64,000 nt of DNA. It comes from Bacteroidota bacterium (GTDB taxonomy: Bacteria > Bacteroidota > Bacteroidia > JABEUT01). Each line of letters begins with the position of its first letter. The first letter of the stretch is position 1. The notes beneath the pieces were generated by a model. That model was not told the DNA's origin and did not search any database. It worked only from the letters and a program-made list of their open reading frames with translations. Shown here piece after piece: positions 34,920 to 44,353 of this stretch. Location: contig JABDCA010000011.1 in the NCBI GenBank assembly GCA_013288345.1, positions 1-64,000 of the forward strand. Direction: 5' to 3'. Made by a program: the position numbers and the translations under genes.

Positions 34920-36845
34920 TTATTTGATCTGCATCAAGTTTGATTGCAAAGAATCGACCAATTTTTTCTCATCGCGCCTGTAAACTTTAATTACATAGCG
35001 GAACCCAATAGTCGAGTAACAAGAATCGGGGTTGATAAATGCTTTTGCATTCATTCCTTCTGTGTTCTTTCCTGCTTTGCTACCTTGTCGGTCATCATAC
35101 CAATTAGCTCCTCTTACTAGCGAAGCCGAGCCTGAAGATGAGGCGGTATCGTTCATTGCATTAAAGTAATCTTCATTGGCAAGTATTAGTTTAGAATCTT
35201 TACCGCCTAATTGTTCCAATAATTTATGCCTGTAATCATAAATGGTCTTCCAATTGTCCTTATAAGTTTCCTGCATCCATTCCGATACATTGCCGCCCAT
35301 AAATGAAATGCCATTACAATCGTAATTGGCATCCATTGATGGATACTTTTGCAGGCTTTTGCCATATTTCTGTAAATCGGACCTTAGTAAAACATCATTA
35401 GCTATGTTTGAATATCCTGATAGTCTTCTCATACTCCTGCCTAAAGAATAAGTACTTGCTGAAATAAAAAGCCTTGTCCATACAGCAGTATCTATTTCTT
35501 TTGTTGGTGTTAGGTTTTTCTTGTGATCGCTTAGAAATGGAGTAATTGCATTATTCCATTTAAATGACAGGTCGGTTCTATATGAATAATCGCACATCAT
35601 TTTTTCATAGGTCGGGTAAATTTCAGCCTGCCCATCTTTTTTGCCTGCTGTTTCTGCTATCTCCCATTCATATTCTGTCGGTAGTTCATAAGTAACTATC
35701 CATTCATTTTTTCCTTCTTTAAATAACTTCTCTCTTTCTTGTTCCGTTTTCCAGGCTAAAAAGGCCTGGGCCTGTTCTTTTGAGATTCCTACTACAGGAT
35801 AATCATCGAATGCAGGATGCCAGAAATACATATTTGTCATTGGTTCCATAGATGAATATTGGAAATTATTTATCCATGCAAGCGTATCTGGGTAACAGTT
35901 TACTATGTGTCTGGTGAATTTTGCTTTTTCAATATTTTTATCTACTGTACAATAGAGGTAATTTAATTTTCGCGTATCAATTTCAGGTCTCTGGTAAAAC
36001 CTTTCATCTGCTGGTTTATATAAACCTCCATCAGTTAACTTTTCTAAAACATAATGATCAGAATAGTTTACCTTCGTTTTCCAGTTAATTGGTGGAGGAT
36101 CAATCTCTGGTCCAGTTGTATTATAAATGGTCATAGTGGGGTCATTCTCTGCTAATATTCGATGTGCAAGCGAATCTCTTACCCAATCTACAAATTCACG
36201 ATATTCTTTATTGGTAATGGTTGTTTTACTGAAATAAAAAGGTTGCATCATTTCGTACAATGGCTTATTTAAGTGTAGTTTTATAGTGTACACATTTCCA
36301 TCATAAATAGTATCGCAAATAGGGGTAGCGTAAAACCGGAAAGCTTCGGGAAGCGACGAAGAATATCGCCCGGTTATTTTTTGCATAATATAATCGAGAG
36401 CAGTAAGTGAAGGATTGAAATACACACATTCCTTAAATGGTATTATCGGCTTTTGATAGTATTTCCTATAGTACGTAATACGCGCTATAAACTCCTTTTG
36501 CTTATTCGTTAGTTGGTTTAACGAATTTCCTTTTATGAGCTCAGCGTAGTCTTCAAAACTCCTTGGTATATAAAACTCATTGCCCGCATTAACAATATCG
36601 GTGTCTATTCCACTAGTTGACGGCCTATAAGGGAGGAACTTCTCCTTTGTAAGGAATATATCATCGATAACATAGTAAGCGTGTTCAAGGTCAACCTTAA
36701 TATTTGTTATACGATTGGGCGCGTTTTCTTTTATATATGACTCATCACGTTTTGCAGGAGCTAATACACCTTGTGTTTTACCTTCTTTTATAAGAAGGAG
36801 TATGCTAGATATGACAAGTGTTCTGTAAAGAGTGATTTTGAACAT
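34920..36845 (-). CDS. GldK paralog with a GldN-like N-terminus
   Basis: A 641-residue exported protein with two parts. Residues about 196-630 are clearly similar to the GldK at 59.5 kb: NKEYREFVDWVRDSLAHRILAENDP versus NNEYRQFVFWVRDSLMHLMLAENDP, plus shared EPMTNMYFWHPA and LPTEYEWE (SUMF1/FGE-type fold). Residues 26-45, right after the signal peptide, read GVLAPAKRDESYIKENAPNR and match the mature start of the GldN at 63.7 kb (GVLSPGQMQDQLYLKENAPNR). Residues 46-195 are unassigned. Unlike GldK it has no lipobox cysteine. It probably interacts with or replaces type IX secretion ring components. It lies 35 bases after a leucine-rich-repeat gene. Confidence 0.75.
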   Translation of the reverse strand: MFKITLYRTLVISSILLLIKEGKTQGVLAPAKRDESYIKENAPNRITNIKVDLEHAYYVIDDIFLTKEKFLPYRPSTSGIDTDIVNAGNEFYIPRSFEDYAELIKGNSLNQLTNKQKEFIARITYYRKYYQKPIIPFKECVYFNPSLTALDYIMQKITGRYSSSLPEAFRFYATPICDTIYDGNVYTIKLHLNKPLYEMMQPFYFSKTTITNKEYREFVDWVRDSLAHRILAENDPTMTIYNTTGPEIDPPPINWKTKVNYSDHYVLEKLTDGGLYKPADERFYQRPEIDTRKLNYLYCTVDKNIEKAKFTRHIVNCYPDTLAWINNFQYSSMEPMTNMYFWHPAFDDYPVVGISKEQAQAFLAWKTEQEREKLFKEGKNEWIVTYELPTEYEWEIAETAGKKDGQAEIYPTYEKMMCDYSYRTDLSFKWNNAITPFLSDHKKNLTPTKEIDTAVWTRLFISASTYSLGRSMRRLSGYSNIANDVLLRSDLQKYGKSLQKYPSMDANYDCNGISFMGGNVSEWMQETYKDNWKTIYDYRHKLLEQLGGKDSKLILANEDYFNAMNDTASSSGSASLVRGANWYDDRQGSKAGKNTEGMNAKAFINPDSCYSTIGFRYVIKVYRRDEKKLVDSLQSNLMQIK

Positions 36846-36880
36846 GGTAACGTATCTTCTATCAAAGATATGAAAAGATA

Positions 36881-37474
36881 CTAATTCTTACAAGGGCAGG
36901 CCGGCGACATCTCTATCTGGCAATTGGGCAGGTAAGATTTTATGGTGTGCTGTGTTTCTTCGTTAATTAAAATATCACGCAAATCGAAAAACCGGAGGTT
37001 TACCAGCTTGCTTAATGAAGCAGGATAGTAGCCAATATTATCGCCCCACATATCGAGGTACCGTAATTTGGTAAGGTCGCCAAAGGCATCAGGTATAGCA
37101 TCTAAGGGGTCGCGGCTCATTATAAACCATTGCAGATTGCTGAGTAGGCCAATTTCATGGGGTAGGGTATCAATACTATTATGCGAAAGAATAAGCATTT
37201 GCAGATTAGTAAGTTCCCCAATCCACGACGGTAATTTTTTAAGCTTGTTTTTACTCAGGTCGAGGCACTGCAAGTTTTTAAACTGCCTTATATCTTCGGG
37301 TACTTCGGTAAGTTTTTTCTTTATAAGAACCAGCTTAAGTACTTTATCGGGGTTAAGTTTGGCTTCATCTAATGATGTATAGCCCTTCATGGTATCGAGC
37401 GATAATGAATCAAGCATTTGGGCATGCCCAAGGTTAAAAGTCAATAATAAAATAAACAATACGACCCCTTTCAT
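36881..37474 (-). CDS. Exported leucine-rich-repeat protein
   Basis: A 197-residue exported protein with a signal peptide (residues 1-18, ending GHA) and about five leucine-rich repeats of the type LQCLDLSKNKLKKLPSWIGEL, residues about 45-175. The C-terminus has two cysteines (ACPCKN) that may cap the repeats. LRR proteins bind other proteins. It precedes the GldK/GldN-like gene by 35 bases on the same strand, so the two are probably co-transcribed and may work together. A CGCAAAG repeat cluster lies just upstream. Confidence 0.8.
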   Translation of the reverse strand: MKGVVLFILLLTFNLGHAQMLDSLSLDTMKGYTSLDEAKLNPDKVLKLVLIKKKLTEVPEDIRQFKNLQCLDLSKNKLKKLPSWIGELTNLQMLILSHNSIDTLPHEIGLLSNLQWFIMSRDPLDAIPDAFGDLTKLRYLDMWGDNIGYYPASLSKLVNLRFFDLRDILINEETQHTIKSYLPNCQIEMSPACPCKN

Positions 37475-37488
37475 TCAATACAGTTTAA

Positions 37489-37528
37489 CGCAAAGTTCGC
37501 AAAGAAAAGGCACGCAAAGAGCGCAAAG
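37489..37528. repeat. CGCAAAG repeat cluster
   Basis: Four CGCAAAG units start at 37489, 37499, 37513 and 37522. Two reverse-complement units (CTTTGCG) occur at 340-346 and 349-355. The cluster lies upstream of the leucine-rich-repeat gene. Confidence 0.65.
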
Positions 37529-37571
37529 AAAAGAAACTTCTTAATGTATAGCTGTTAATTTTTAGAAGGTA

Positions 37572-37590
37572 ATCTGTGAATCTGTGGCAA
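37572..37590. repeat. Solitary arm of the 17.85-kb palindromic element
   Basis: ATCTGTGAATCTGTGGCAA is identical over 19 bases to the right arm at 17941-17959. It lies seven bases after the accA stop region on the left side, between accA and the leucine-rich-repeat gene. Confidence 0.75.
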
Positions 37591-37596
37591 TGTACT

Positions 37597-38556
37597 TTAC
37601 TCTTTTCCTTCAAATACCCCCATAGCGCAGAACTTGTTGATTCTTTTCTGCACTAGTTTATCAGGCTCAAGTTTACTGAGTTTTTCAACCTGTTTTATGA
37701 TCTCTTCCTTCACATATTGGAAGGCTTCTTTAGGGTCTACATGGGCTCCGCCAAGGGGTTCTTTAATAATACCGTCAATAAGTTTGTTGGCAAGCATATC
37801 TTCAGCGGTAAGCTTCAATGCTTCAGCTGCTTTTTCTTTAAAATCCCAGCTGCGCCATAATATAGATGAACACGATTCAGGAGATATTACCGAGTACCAA
37901 GTGTTTTCCAGCATCAATACTTTATCGCCAATGCCAATGCCTAAGGCACCACCAGATGCTCCTTCGCCAATAATAATACATATAACGGGCACGCGCAGGC
38001 GCATCATTTCAAATATGTTACGGGCAATAGCTTCTGCCTGCCCGCGTTCTTCCGCTTCAAGGCCGGGGTAAGCACCGGGGGTATCAATAAGGCAAACAAT
38101 GGGCATGTTAAATTTTTCGGCAAGCTTAAACAGGCGTAATGCTTTGCGGTACCCTTCCGGGTTGGGCATACCAAAGTTTCTGTACTGGCGCTGTTTGGTA
38201 GTATTACCTTTTTGCTGGCCCACGAACATAATGCTTTGGTCGTCTATCCTGCCTATGCCGCCTACCATAGCTTTATCATCGTTTACTCCACGGTCGCCGT
38301 GCAGTTCGAAAAAATTGCTGTTGGTAATATATTGTATATAGTCGAGGGTATAGGGCCTGTCGGGGTGGCGAGATAACTGCACACGTTGCCATGGGGTAAG
38401 CTTCTCTGCTATCTGTTTACGGGTAACCTTTATCTTTTCTTCGAGTTCTTTAGAGGTAGCTGAGGTATCTATCTTACTTTTTTCCTTTACCTGCTTTAAC
38501 GTCTCAAGCTGCTCTATAAGTTCCTCTACCGGTTTTTCAAAATCTAAAAAGTTCAT
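37597..38556 (-). CDS. accA: Acetyl-CoA carboxylase carboxyltransferase subunit alpha
   Basis: AccA, with AccD, transfers carboxyl from biotin to acetyl-CoA to make malonyl-CoA for fatty acid synthesis. The 319-residue product has the family N-terminus [18 protein letters not shown], then [31 protein letters not shown], the oxyanion and CoA-binding blocks [23 protein letters not shown] and [13 protein letters not shown], and [14 protein letters not shown]. Length is normal. It is monocistronic. Confidence 0.97.
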   Translation of the reverse strand: MNFLDFEKPVEELIEQLETLKQVKEKSKIDTSATSKELEEKIKVTRKQIAEKLTPWQRVQLSRHPDRPYTLDYIQYITNSNFFELHGDRGVNDDKAMVGGIGRIDDQSIMFVGQQKGNTTKQRQYRNFGMPNPEGYRKALRLFKLAEKFNMPIVCLIDTPGAYPGLEAEERGQAEAIARNIFEMMRLRVPVICIIIGEGASGGALGIGIGDKVLMLENTWYSVISPESCSSILWRSWDFKEKAAEALKLTAEDMLANKLIDGIIKEPLGGAHVDPKEAFQYVKEEIIKQVEKLSKLEPDKLVQKRINKFCAMGVFEGKE

Positions 38557-38627
38557 CCAAATTCTTTTTGAGGCTGCGAATTTATGAAAATAGTGGGGCT
38601 ATAGTGTTAAATAAGGCTAAATCGTTG

Positions 38628-39563
38628 TTATACAAGTAGTTTCAAGCTTACTTCCTTGTCGTTATCCAGTTGTTTCCTAAGTGCGGCCATACTCTCGAAT
38701 TTTTCTTCGTTACGAATCTTCTTATAAAAGAACACACTCAGTTCCTTATCATATATGTTGGTATCAAAGTCGAAAATATGCACTTCCATGCTTCTGCCTT
38801 TACCTTCTACCGTAGGGTTAAGGCCTATACTCATCATGCCTTTATATCTTTTTCCTTCATGAGCCACGTAAACGGCATATATGCCATCGCCGGGTATAAT
38901 TTTGTTCGTATCGGTAACCTCTAAATTGGCTGTAGGGTAGCCCAGTTCTTTTCCGCCCAGGTTAAGCCCATGTACCACTTTAGCATGTATAGAGTAGGTA
39001 TAACCCAGAAAAGCATTGGCTGTTTCCATATCTCCTTCGGCAATGGCCCTGCGTATTTTACTTGAACTTATGGTTATACCACTTGACTGAAAAGGAGTGA
39101 TTTCTTCCACCCCAAAGCCCAATACCGGCGCCCATTCCTTTAATTCTTTAATAGATCCTTCTCTGTTACGGCCAAAACGGTGGTCGTGGCCAATAACCAG
39201 GGTTTGTACATGCAGTTTGCCAACCAAAATATCTCGCACATAATTATAAGCCGATACCTTAGCTAGCTCTCTGGTAAAGGGATGTATGATGAGATGCTGT
39301 ATGCCTGCCTCCTTTAATAGTGCCTCTTTTTCGTGAAAAGAGGATAGGAAGCGCATCGGTTCTCCATCTGGGAAGAGCACTGTTCGGGGATGTGGATTAA
39401 AGGTAAGCAATACACTCTCGGCTTGCTGTGCCAGCGATAGGCCATGAAGCCTTTTCAATATGCTTTGATGGCCCAGGTGTACCCCATCAAAAGTGCCGGT
39501 TGTAACTATAGTTTTTTTAACCCCTGCAGCCGCAAACTCGTCTATTGAATTATATATCTTCAT
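38628..39563 (-). CDS. ribF: Bifunctional riboflavin kinase/FAD synthetase
   Basis: RibF phosphorylates riboflavin to FMN and adenylylates it to FAD. The 311-residue product has the nucleotidyltransferase signature TTGTFDGVHLGHQSIL and GHDHRFGRNREG, ISSSKIRRAI, and the kinase domain with GKELGYPTANLE and GDGIYAVYV. A TAATTTTG promoter element lies 40 bases upstream. It diverges from atpD. Confidence 0.95.
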   Translation of the reverse strand: MKIYNSIDEFAAAGVKKTIVTTGTFDGVHLGHQSILKRLHGLSLAQQAESVLLTFNPHPRTVLFPDGEPMRFLSSFHEKEALLKEAGIQHLIIHPFTRELAKVSAYNYVRDILVGKLHVQTLVIGHDHRFGRNREGSIKELKEWAPVLGFGVEEITPFQSSGITISSSKIRRAIAEGDMETANAFLGYTYSIHAKVVHGLNLGGKELGYPTANLEVTDTNKIIPGDGIYAVYVAHEGKRYKGMMSIGLNPTVEGKGRSMEVHIFDFDTNIYDKELSVFFYKKIRNEEKFESMAALRKQLDNDKEVSLKLLV

Positions 39564-39602
39564 CGTATATTTTTAGCCTATAAAATTTACTAACCGGCTG
39601 TG

Positions 39603-39610
39603 CAAAATTA
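39603..39610 (-). promoter_or_regulatory. -7 promoter element for ribF
   Basis: TAATTTTG on the minus strand matches TAnnTTTG exactly, about 40 bases before the ribF ATG. Confidence 0.5.
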
Positions 39611-39648
39611 AAAATTTGATAAAGCTATTGTAAGCATAAAAAATATTA

Positions 39649-39656
39649 TATCTTCG
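39649..39656 (+). promoter_or_regulatory. Probable -7 element for atpD-atpC
   Basis: TATCTTCG differs from TAnnTTTG at one base. A TTG at 39628-39630, 18 bases upstream, is a possible -33 element. The ATG is 29 bases downstream. Confidence 0.4.
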
Positions 39657-39675
39657 CACCACTTTTTAAAAATAA

Positions 39676-41198
<1,523 letters not shown>

Positions 41199-41199
<1 letters not shown>

Positions 41200-41303
41200 G
41201 TTTATAAAGTAAAAAGTTCATAAAGCAAAAAGTCAAAGACTTTAAAAGCTTTACGAGCTCTAAAACTTTACAAACTTTAAGAACTTTATAAACTTTAAGA
41301 ACT
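41199..41303. repeat. Repeat-filled atpD-atpC spacer with inverted ends
   Basis: The spacer consists of ACTTTAAGAACTTTATAAACTTTA-like sequence. AGTTTATAAAGT (41199-41210) and ACTTTATAAACT (41283-41294) are exact inverted repeats. AACTTTAAGAACT occurs twice with an 18-base period (41273-41285 and 41291-41303), ending directly at the atpC start. Confidence 0.75.
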
Positions 41304-41304
41304 G

Positions 41305-41541
41305 ATGCATTTAGAAATTTTAACACCCGATAAAAAACTTTTCAGTGGAGACGCTGAATATGTTGACGTACCCGGTGAAGCAGGCAGGACAGGCGTATTG
41401 AGAAATCATGCTCCTATGATCAGTGCGCTTAAGGCCGGAAAAGTTAAGGTACGCGATATCGCAAAAAAAGAACATTTCTTTGATATTAAAGGCGGTATTA
41501 TGGAGGTGCTTAACGATAAGGTTGTTGTGCTTGCAGAATAG
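41305..41541 (+). CDS. atpC: F1 ATP synthase subunit epsilon (short form)
   Basis: A 78-residue epsilon subunit made only of the N-terminal beta-sandwich domain: LEILTPDKKLFSGDAEYVDVPGEAGRTGVLRNHAPMI. The C-terminal two-helix domain that inhibits ATP hydrolysis in E. coli and Bacillus is absent. The short form is, to my knowledge, common in Bacteroidota. The subunit sits in the F1 stalk. It is followed by a clear terminator. Confidence 0.92.
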   Translation: MHLEILTPDKKLFSGDAEYVDVPGEAGRTGVLRNHAPMISALKAGKVKVRDIAKKEHFFDIKGGIMEVLNDKVVVLAE

Positions 41542-41564
41542 TATTTAGTTTAAAGTATTAAGAG

Positions 41565-41592
41565 AGTCCTGCAGAAATGCGGGACTTTTTTA
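41565..41592 (+). terminator. Intrinsic terminator after atpC
   Basis: AGTCCTGC-agaaat-GCGGGACT forms a stem with one G-U pair, followed by six T residues. Confidence 0.85.
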
Positions 41593-41671
41593 TTTTATAT
41601 AATTCTTAAATCTAAATGGATGTAGCCAGATATGTTTTCATTTGATTAACACCTACTTCTAACTAAAAGAA

Positions 41672-41679
41672 TATATTTG
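41672..41679 (+). promoter_or_regulatory. -7 promoter element for the small lipoprotein
   Basis: TATATTTG matches TAnnTTTG, 30 bases before the ATG. Confidence 0.5.
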
Positions 41680-41709
41680 CCGAAAATTGTTTAACTCCAA
41701 ATAAAAATC

Positions 41710-42213
41710 ATGAAAAAAATCTATTTATTAGCTCTTTTATGCTGTTGCAGCATATTATTTACCGGATGTCCTTATAACTCCGATGTGACTATTGACGACG
41801 CGAAAGCTGTAAAAATTGACGCGAAATTGTTGGGCAAGTTCCAGCAACGTAGTTCTGATGACGTTACTTATGTTGTAAAGCAAAAGGACGACAACACCTA
41901 TTCAATCCTTGAAAAGCATAAAAAGACCGAAGGATCAACCCCGCAGGATGACAAAACCTACGAAGGCTTTTTGTCAATCGTTGATGGTACTAAGTTCCTG
42001 AACCTTTATGCTACCGACCAGGATACCAAATCGTACTACTTCTATAAAGTAGAACTTGATACCGAAACAGATGGATTTACACTTTTCCCTGTAACTGATT
42101 ACATTACCGAAAAATTCACTGCTTCTGCTGATCTGAAGAAGTTTGTACAGCAATATAAGAACCTGAGCTTCTTTTATGGAAGTAAGGAGGAGTATATTAA
42201 GGTTGGCAAGTAA
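41710..42213 (+). CDS. Small lipoprotein of unknown function
   Basis: A 167-residue lipoprotein with lipobox LFTGC (Cys at about residue 20) after an unusually cysteine-rich signal (LLCCCSILF). The mature part alternates strands (LLGKFQQRSSDDVTYVVKQKDDNTYSILE, KSYYFYKVEL) and looks like a small beta-barrel or lipocalin-like fold. No family is recognised. It has its own promoter and terminator and is monocistronic. Confidence 0.65.
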   Translation: MKKIYLLALLCCCSILFTGCPYNSDVTIDDAKAVKIDAKLLGKFQQRSSDDVTYVVKQKDDNTYSILEKHKKTEGSTPQDDKTYEGFLSIVDGTKFLNLYATDQDTKSYYFYKVELDTETDGFTLFPVTDYITEKFTASADLKKFVQQYKNLSFFYGSKEEYIKVGK

Positions 42214-42230
42214 TAGCTTGTTAACTATTG

Positions 42231-42262
42231 AAAAGCCCTGCATTTCTGCAGGGCTTTTTTTA
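42231..42262 (+). terminator. Intrinsic terminator after the lipoprotein
   Basis: AAAAGCCCTGCA-tttc-TGCAGGGCTTTTTTT is a perfect stem with a four-base loop and a T run, 17 bases after the stop. Confidence 0.9.
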
Positions 42263-42331
42263 TGTATTCAATTAAGCATAGGTTGTTAGTAACGTTAGCA
42301 AGCCCCTCTTCCAAACCTGTCTTTTCATTCC

Positions 42332-42339
42332 TAATTTTG
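42332..42339 (+). promoter_or_regulatory. -7 promoter element for the FAD oxidase gene
   Basis: TAATTTTG matches TAnnTTTG and ends five bases before the ATG, suggesting a leaderless message. Confidence 0.45.
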
Positions 42340-42344
42340 CTTGA

Positions 42345-43748
42345 ATGAAGTTCAACAGCGTTACATCAGAAATTAAAGAATCTCTCCGCAAAATTGTTGG
42401 TAAGGAATATGTATTTACCGATAATGAAAGCCTGAAGCATTATGGGCATGATGAGACCGAAGACCTGAGTTTTTTGCCCTCAGTAGTTGTTAAACCCCGA
42501 AAGGCAGAGGAGATTGCTGAGATACTTAAAATATGTAACAAGGAACATATACCACTTACTCCACGTGGAGCTGGTACAGGTCTTAGTGGAGGGGCATTGC
42601 CTGTATATGGCGGCGTAGTGCTCTCAATGGAACGGTTCAACCAGATACTCCAAATTGATGAACGCAATTTGCAGGCAACTGTCGAGCCTGGGGTTATCAA
42701 TCAGGTGTTTCAGGAAACAGTGGCAGAAAAAGGATTGTTTTATCCACCAGACCCTGCCAGCAAAGGCAGTTGCTTTTTGGGTGGCAATGTGGCTGAACGG
42801 GCCGGTGGGCCAAAGGCTGTAAAATATGGTGTTACAAAGGATTATGTATTGAATCTGGAAGTGGTATTGCCTACAGGAGAAACAATATGGACAGGCGCTA
42901 ATGTGCTGAAGAACTCTACCGGATATAATATTACGCAACTGATGACCGGTAGTGAAGGCACATTGGGTATTATTACCAAAATAGTGTTCAGGTTAACACC
43001 TATGCCTAAGCACACTCTCCTTATGTTGGTTCCATTCTTTTCTGCTATAAAAGCCTGCGAAGCGGTGTCTGCTATCTTCAGGGCAGGCATTACACCGTCG
43101 GCTTTGGAGTTTTTAGAACGCGACGCTATAGATTGGGCTTTGAAATATGTAGATGGGCTTTCAGTTAATGTAAAAGATGATATACAGGCGCACTTGATCA
43201 TTGAGGTGGATGGTAACGATACTGATGTGTTAATGAAAGAGTGCGAAAAAATATCTGAAGTAGTTCAGCAGTTTGAATGTGATGAAGTATTGTTTGCTGA
43301 TACAGCCGAGCAAAAGAACGCCCTTTGGAAAATGCGCCGAAGTGTTGCCGAGGCAGTAAAGTCCCATTCGGTTTATAAGGAAGAAGATACGGTTGTACCC
43401 CGTGCAGAATTGCCAACACTATTATCGGGAGTAAAAAATATTGGAAAGAAGTATGGATTCAATTCTGTTTGCTATGGACATGCAGGCGATGGTAACTTGC
43501 ACGTGAATATTATAAAAGGCAACATGACCGATGAGCAATGGAAAAACGATTTGCCTAATGGTATCCGCGAAATATTCCAGCTTTGTGTTGAACTGGGCGG
43601 CACAATATCTGGTGAACATGGAATAGGGTGGGTGCAAAAGGATTACATGGATATTGCTTTTAGTGAAAAAGCCCGAGAACTACAGAAACAGATTAAATCG
43701 GTATTCGACCCCAATGGAATTTTAAACCCCGGTAAAATATGGCTCTAA
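42345..43748 (+). CDS. FAD-linked 2-hydroxyacid oxidase (GlcD/D-lactate dehydrogenase-like)
   Basis: A 467-residue flavoprotein of the VAO/PCMH family that oxidises a 2-hydroxyacid such as glycolate or D-lactate. The FAD-binding domain shows PLTPRGAGTGLSGGALPVYGG and GCNV-like KGSCFLGGNVAERAGG, VLPTGETIWTG and GSEGTLGIITKI. The C-terminal cap carries VCYGHAGDGNLHVNI and GEHGIGWVQKDY. Substrate specificity is not readable. The DUF502 gene overlaps its end by ten bases, and a GT39 gene follows. Confidence 0.88.
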   Translation: MKFNSVTSEIKESLRKIVGKEYVFTDNESLKHYGHDETEDLSFLPSVVVKPRKAEEIAEILKICNKEHIPLTPRGAGTGLSGGALPVYGGVVLSMERFNQILQIDERNLQATVEPGVINQVFQETVAEKGLFYPPDPASKGSCFLGGNVAERAGGPKAVKYGVTKDYVLNLEVVLPTGETIWTGANVLKNSTGYNITQLMTGSEGTLGIITKIVFRLTPMPKHTLLMLVPFFSAIKACEAVSAIFRAGITPSALEFLERDAIDWALKYVDGLSVNVKDDIQAHLIIEVDGNDTDVLMKECEKISEVVQQFECDEVLFADTAEQKNALWKMRRSVAEAVKSHSVYKEEDTVVPRAELPTLLSGVKNIGKKYGFNSVCYGHAGDGNLHVNIIKGNMTDEQWKNDLPNGIREIFQLCVELGGTISGEHGIGWVQKDYMDIAFSEKARELQKQIKSVFDPNGILNPGKIWL

Positions 43749-44344
43749 AAGGATTTTCGCAATCGCACGCAGTAAAGAATTTTATTGGCCACATCATACA
43801 AGGCCTCTTGGTAATAGCTCCTGTTGCTATAACCGCTTTTGTTATTTACAAAATTGTTGAATTTGTACGTTCAACATTTGGGTTCATTGGCCATATCGTA
43901 CATCCTTTTCTGGACCCATTTATAATATTTGCTGCAATTGTTTTTGTTATATATATAGTCGGAAGGGTATCTGCTTCTTTCCTCTTTACTCCTATGTACG
44001 ATCGTTTTGAAAAAGATATTGAAAAGGTCCCGTTGATCCGTATTGTCTATTCTTCGGTAAAAGATATTATGTCGGCATTTGTAGGCAGCAAAAAGAAGTT
44101 TAATAAACCGGTACTTGTAACCATAGATAAAATAAATGGCATAAAACAAATTGGGTTTGTAACGCAGGACGATTTGAGTAACATGGCCATAGGCAATGAA
44201 TATACTGCTGTGTATACGCCTTTTTCTTATGGCTTTTCTGGTAAATTACTCATAGTAAAAAAAGAAAATATTGAATCCCTTGATGCCACTGCAGCAGAGG
44301 CAATGAAGTTTGTAGTATCGGGCGGTGTAACACATGTTGATTAG
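43739..44344 (+). CDS. DUF502 membrane protein
   Basis: A 201-residue protein of the DUF502 family with two membrane helices (HIIQGLLVIAPVAITAFVIYKI and PFIIFAAIVFVIYIVG), followed by the conserved block IPLVRIVYSSVKDIM-like (PLIRIVYSSVKDIMSAFVG) and a soluble C-terminal domain. The family function is not known; homologs are often near envelope genes. Its start overlaps the oxidase gene by ten bases, and the GT39 gene starts nine bases after its stop, so the three form an operon. Confidence 0.85.
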   Translation: MALKGFSQSHAVKNFIGHIIQGLLVIAPVAITAFVIYKIVEFVRSTFGFIGHIVHPFLDPFIIFAAIVFVIYIVGRVSASFLFTPMYDRFEKDIEKVPLIRIVYSSVKDIMSAFVGSKKKFNKPVLVTIDKINGIKQIGFVTQDDLSNMAIGNEYTAVYTPFSYGFSGKLLIVKKENIESLDATAAEAMKFVVSGGVTHVD

Positions 44345-44353
44345 AATAACCTG

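Noticed and set aside
34920-36845. Formylglycine-generating enzyme (sulfatase maturation) as the function of the SUMF1-like protein
   Set aside because: The similarity runs through blocks specific to GldK, including the inserted WVRDSL and YFWHPA regions; no sulfatase gene is nearby.
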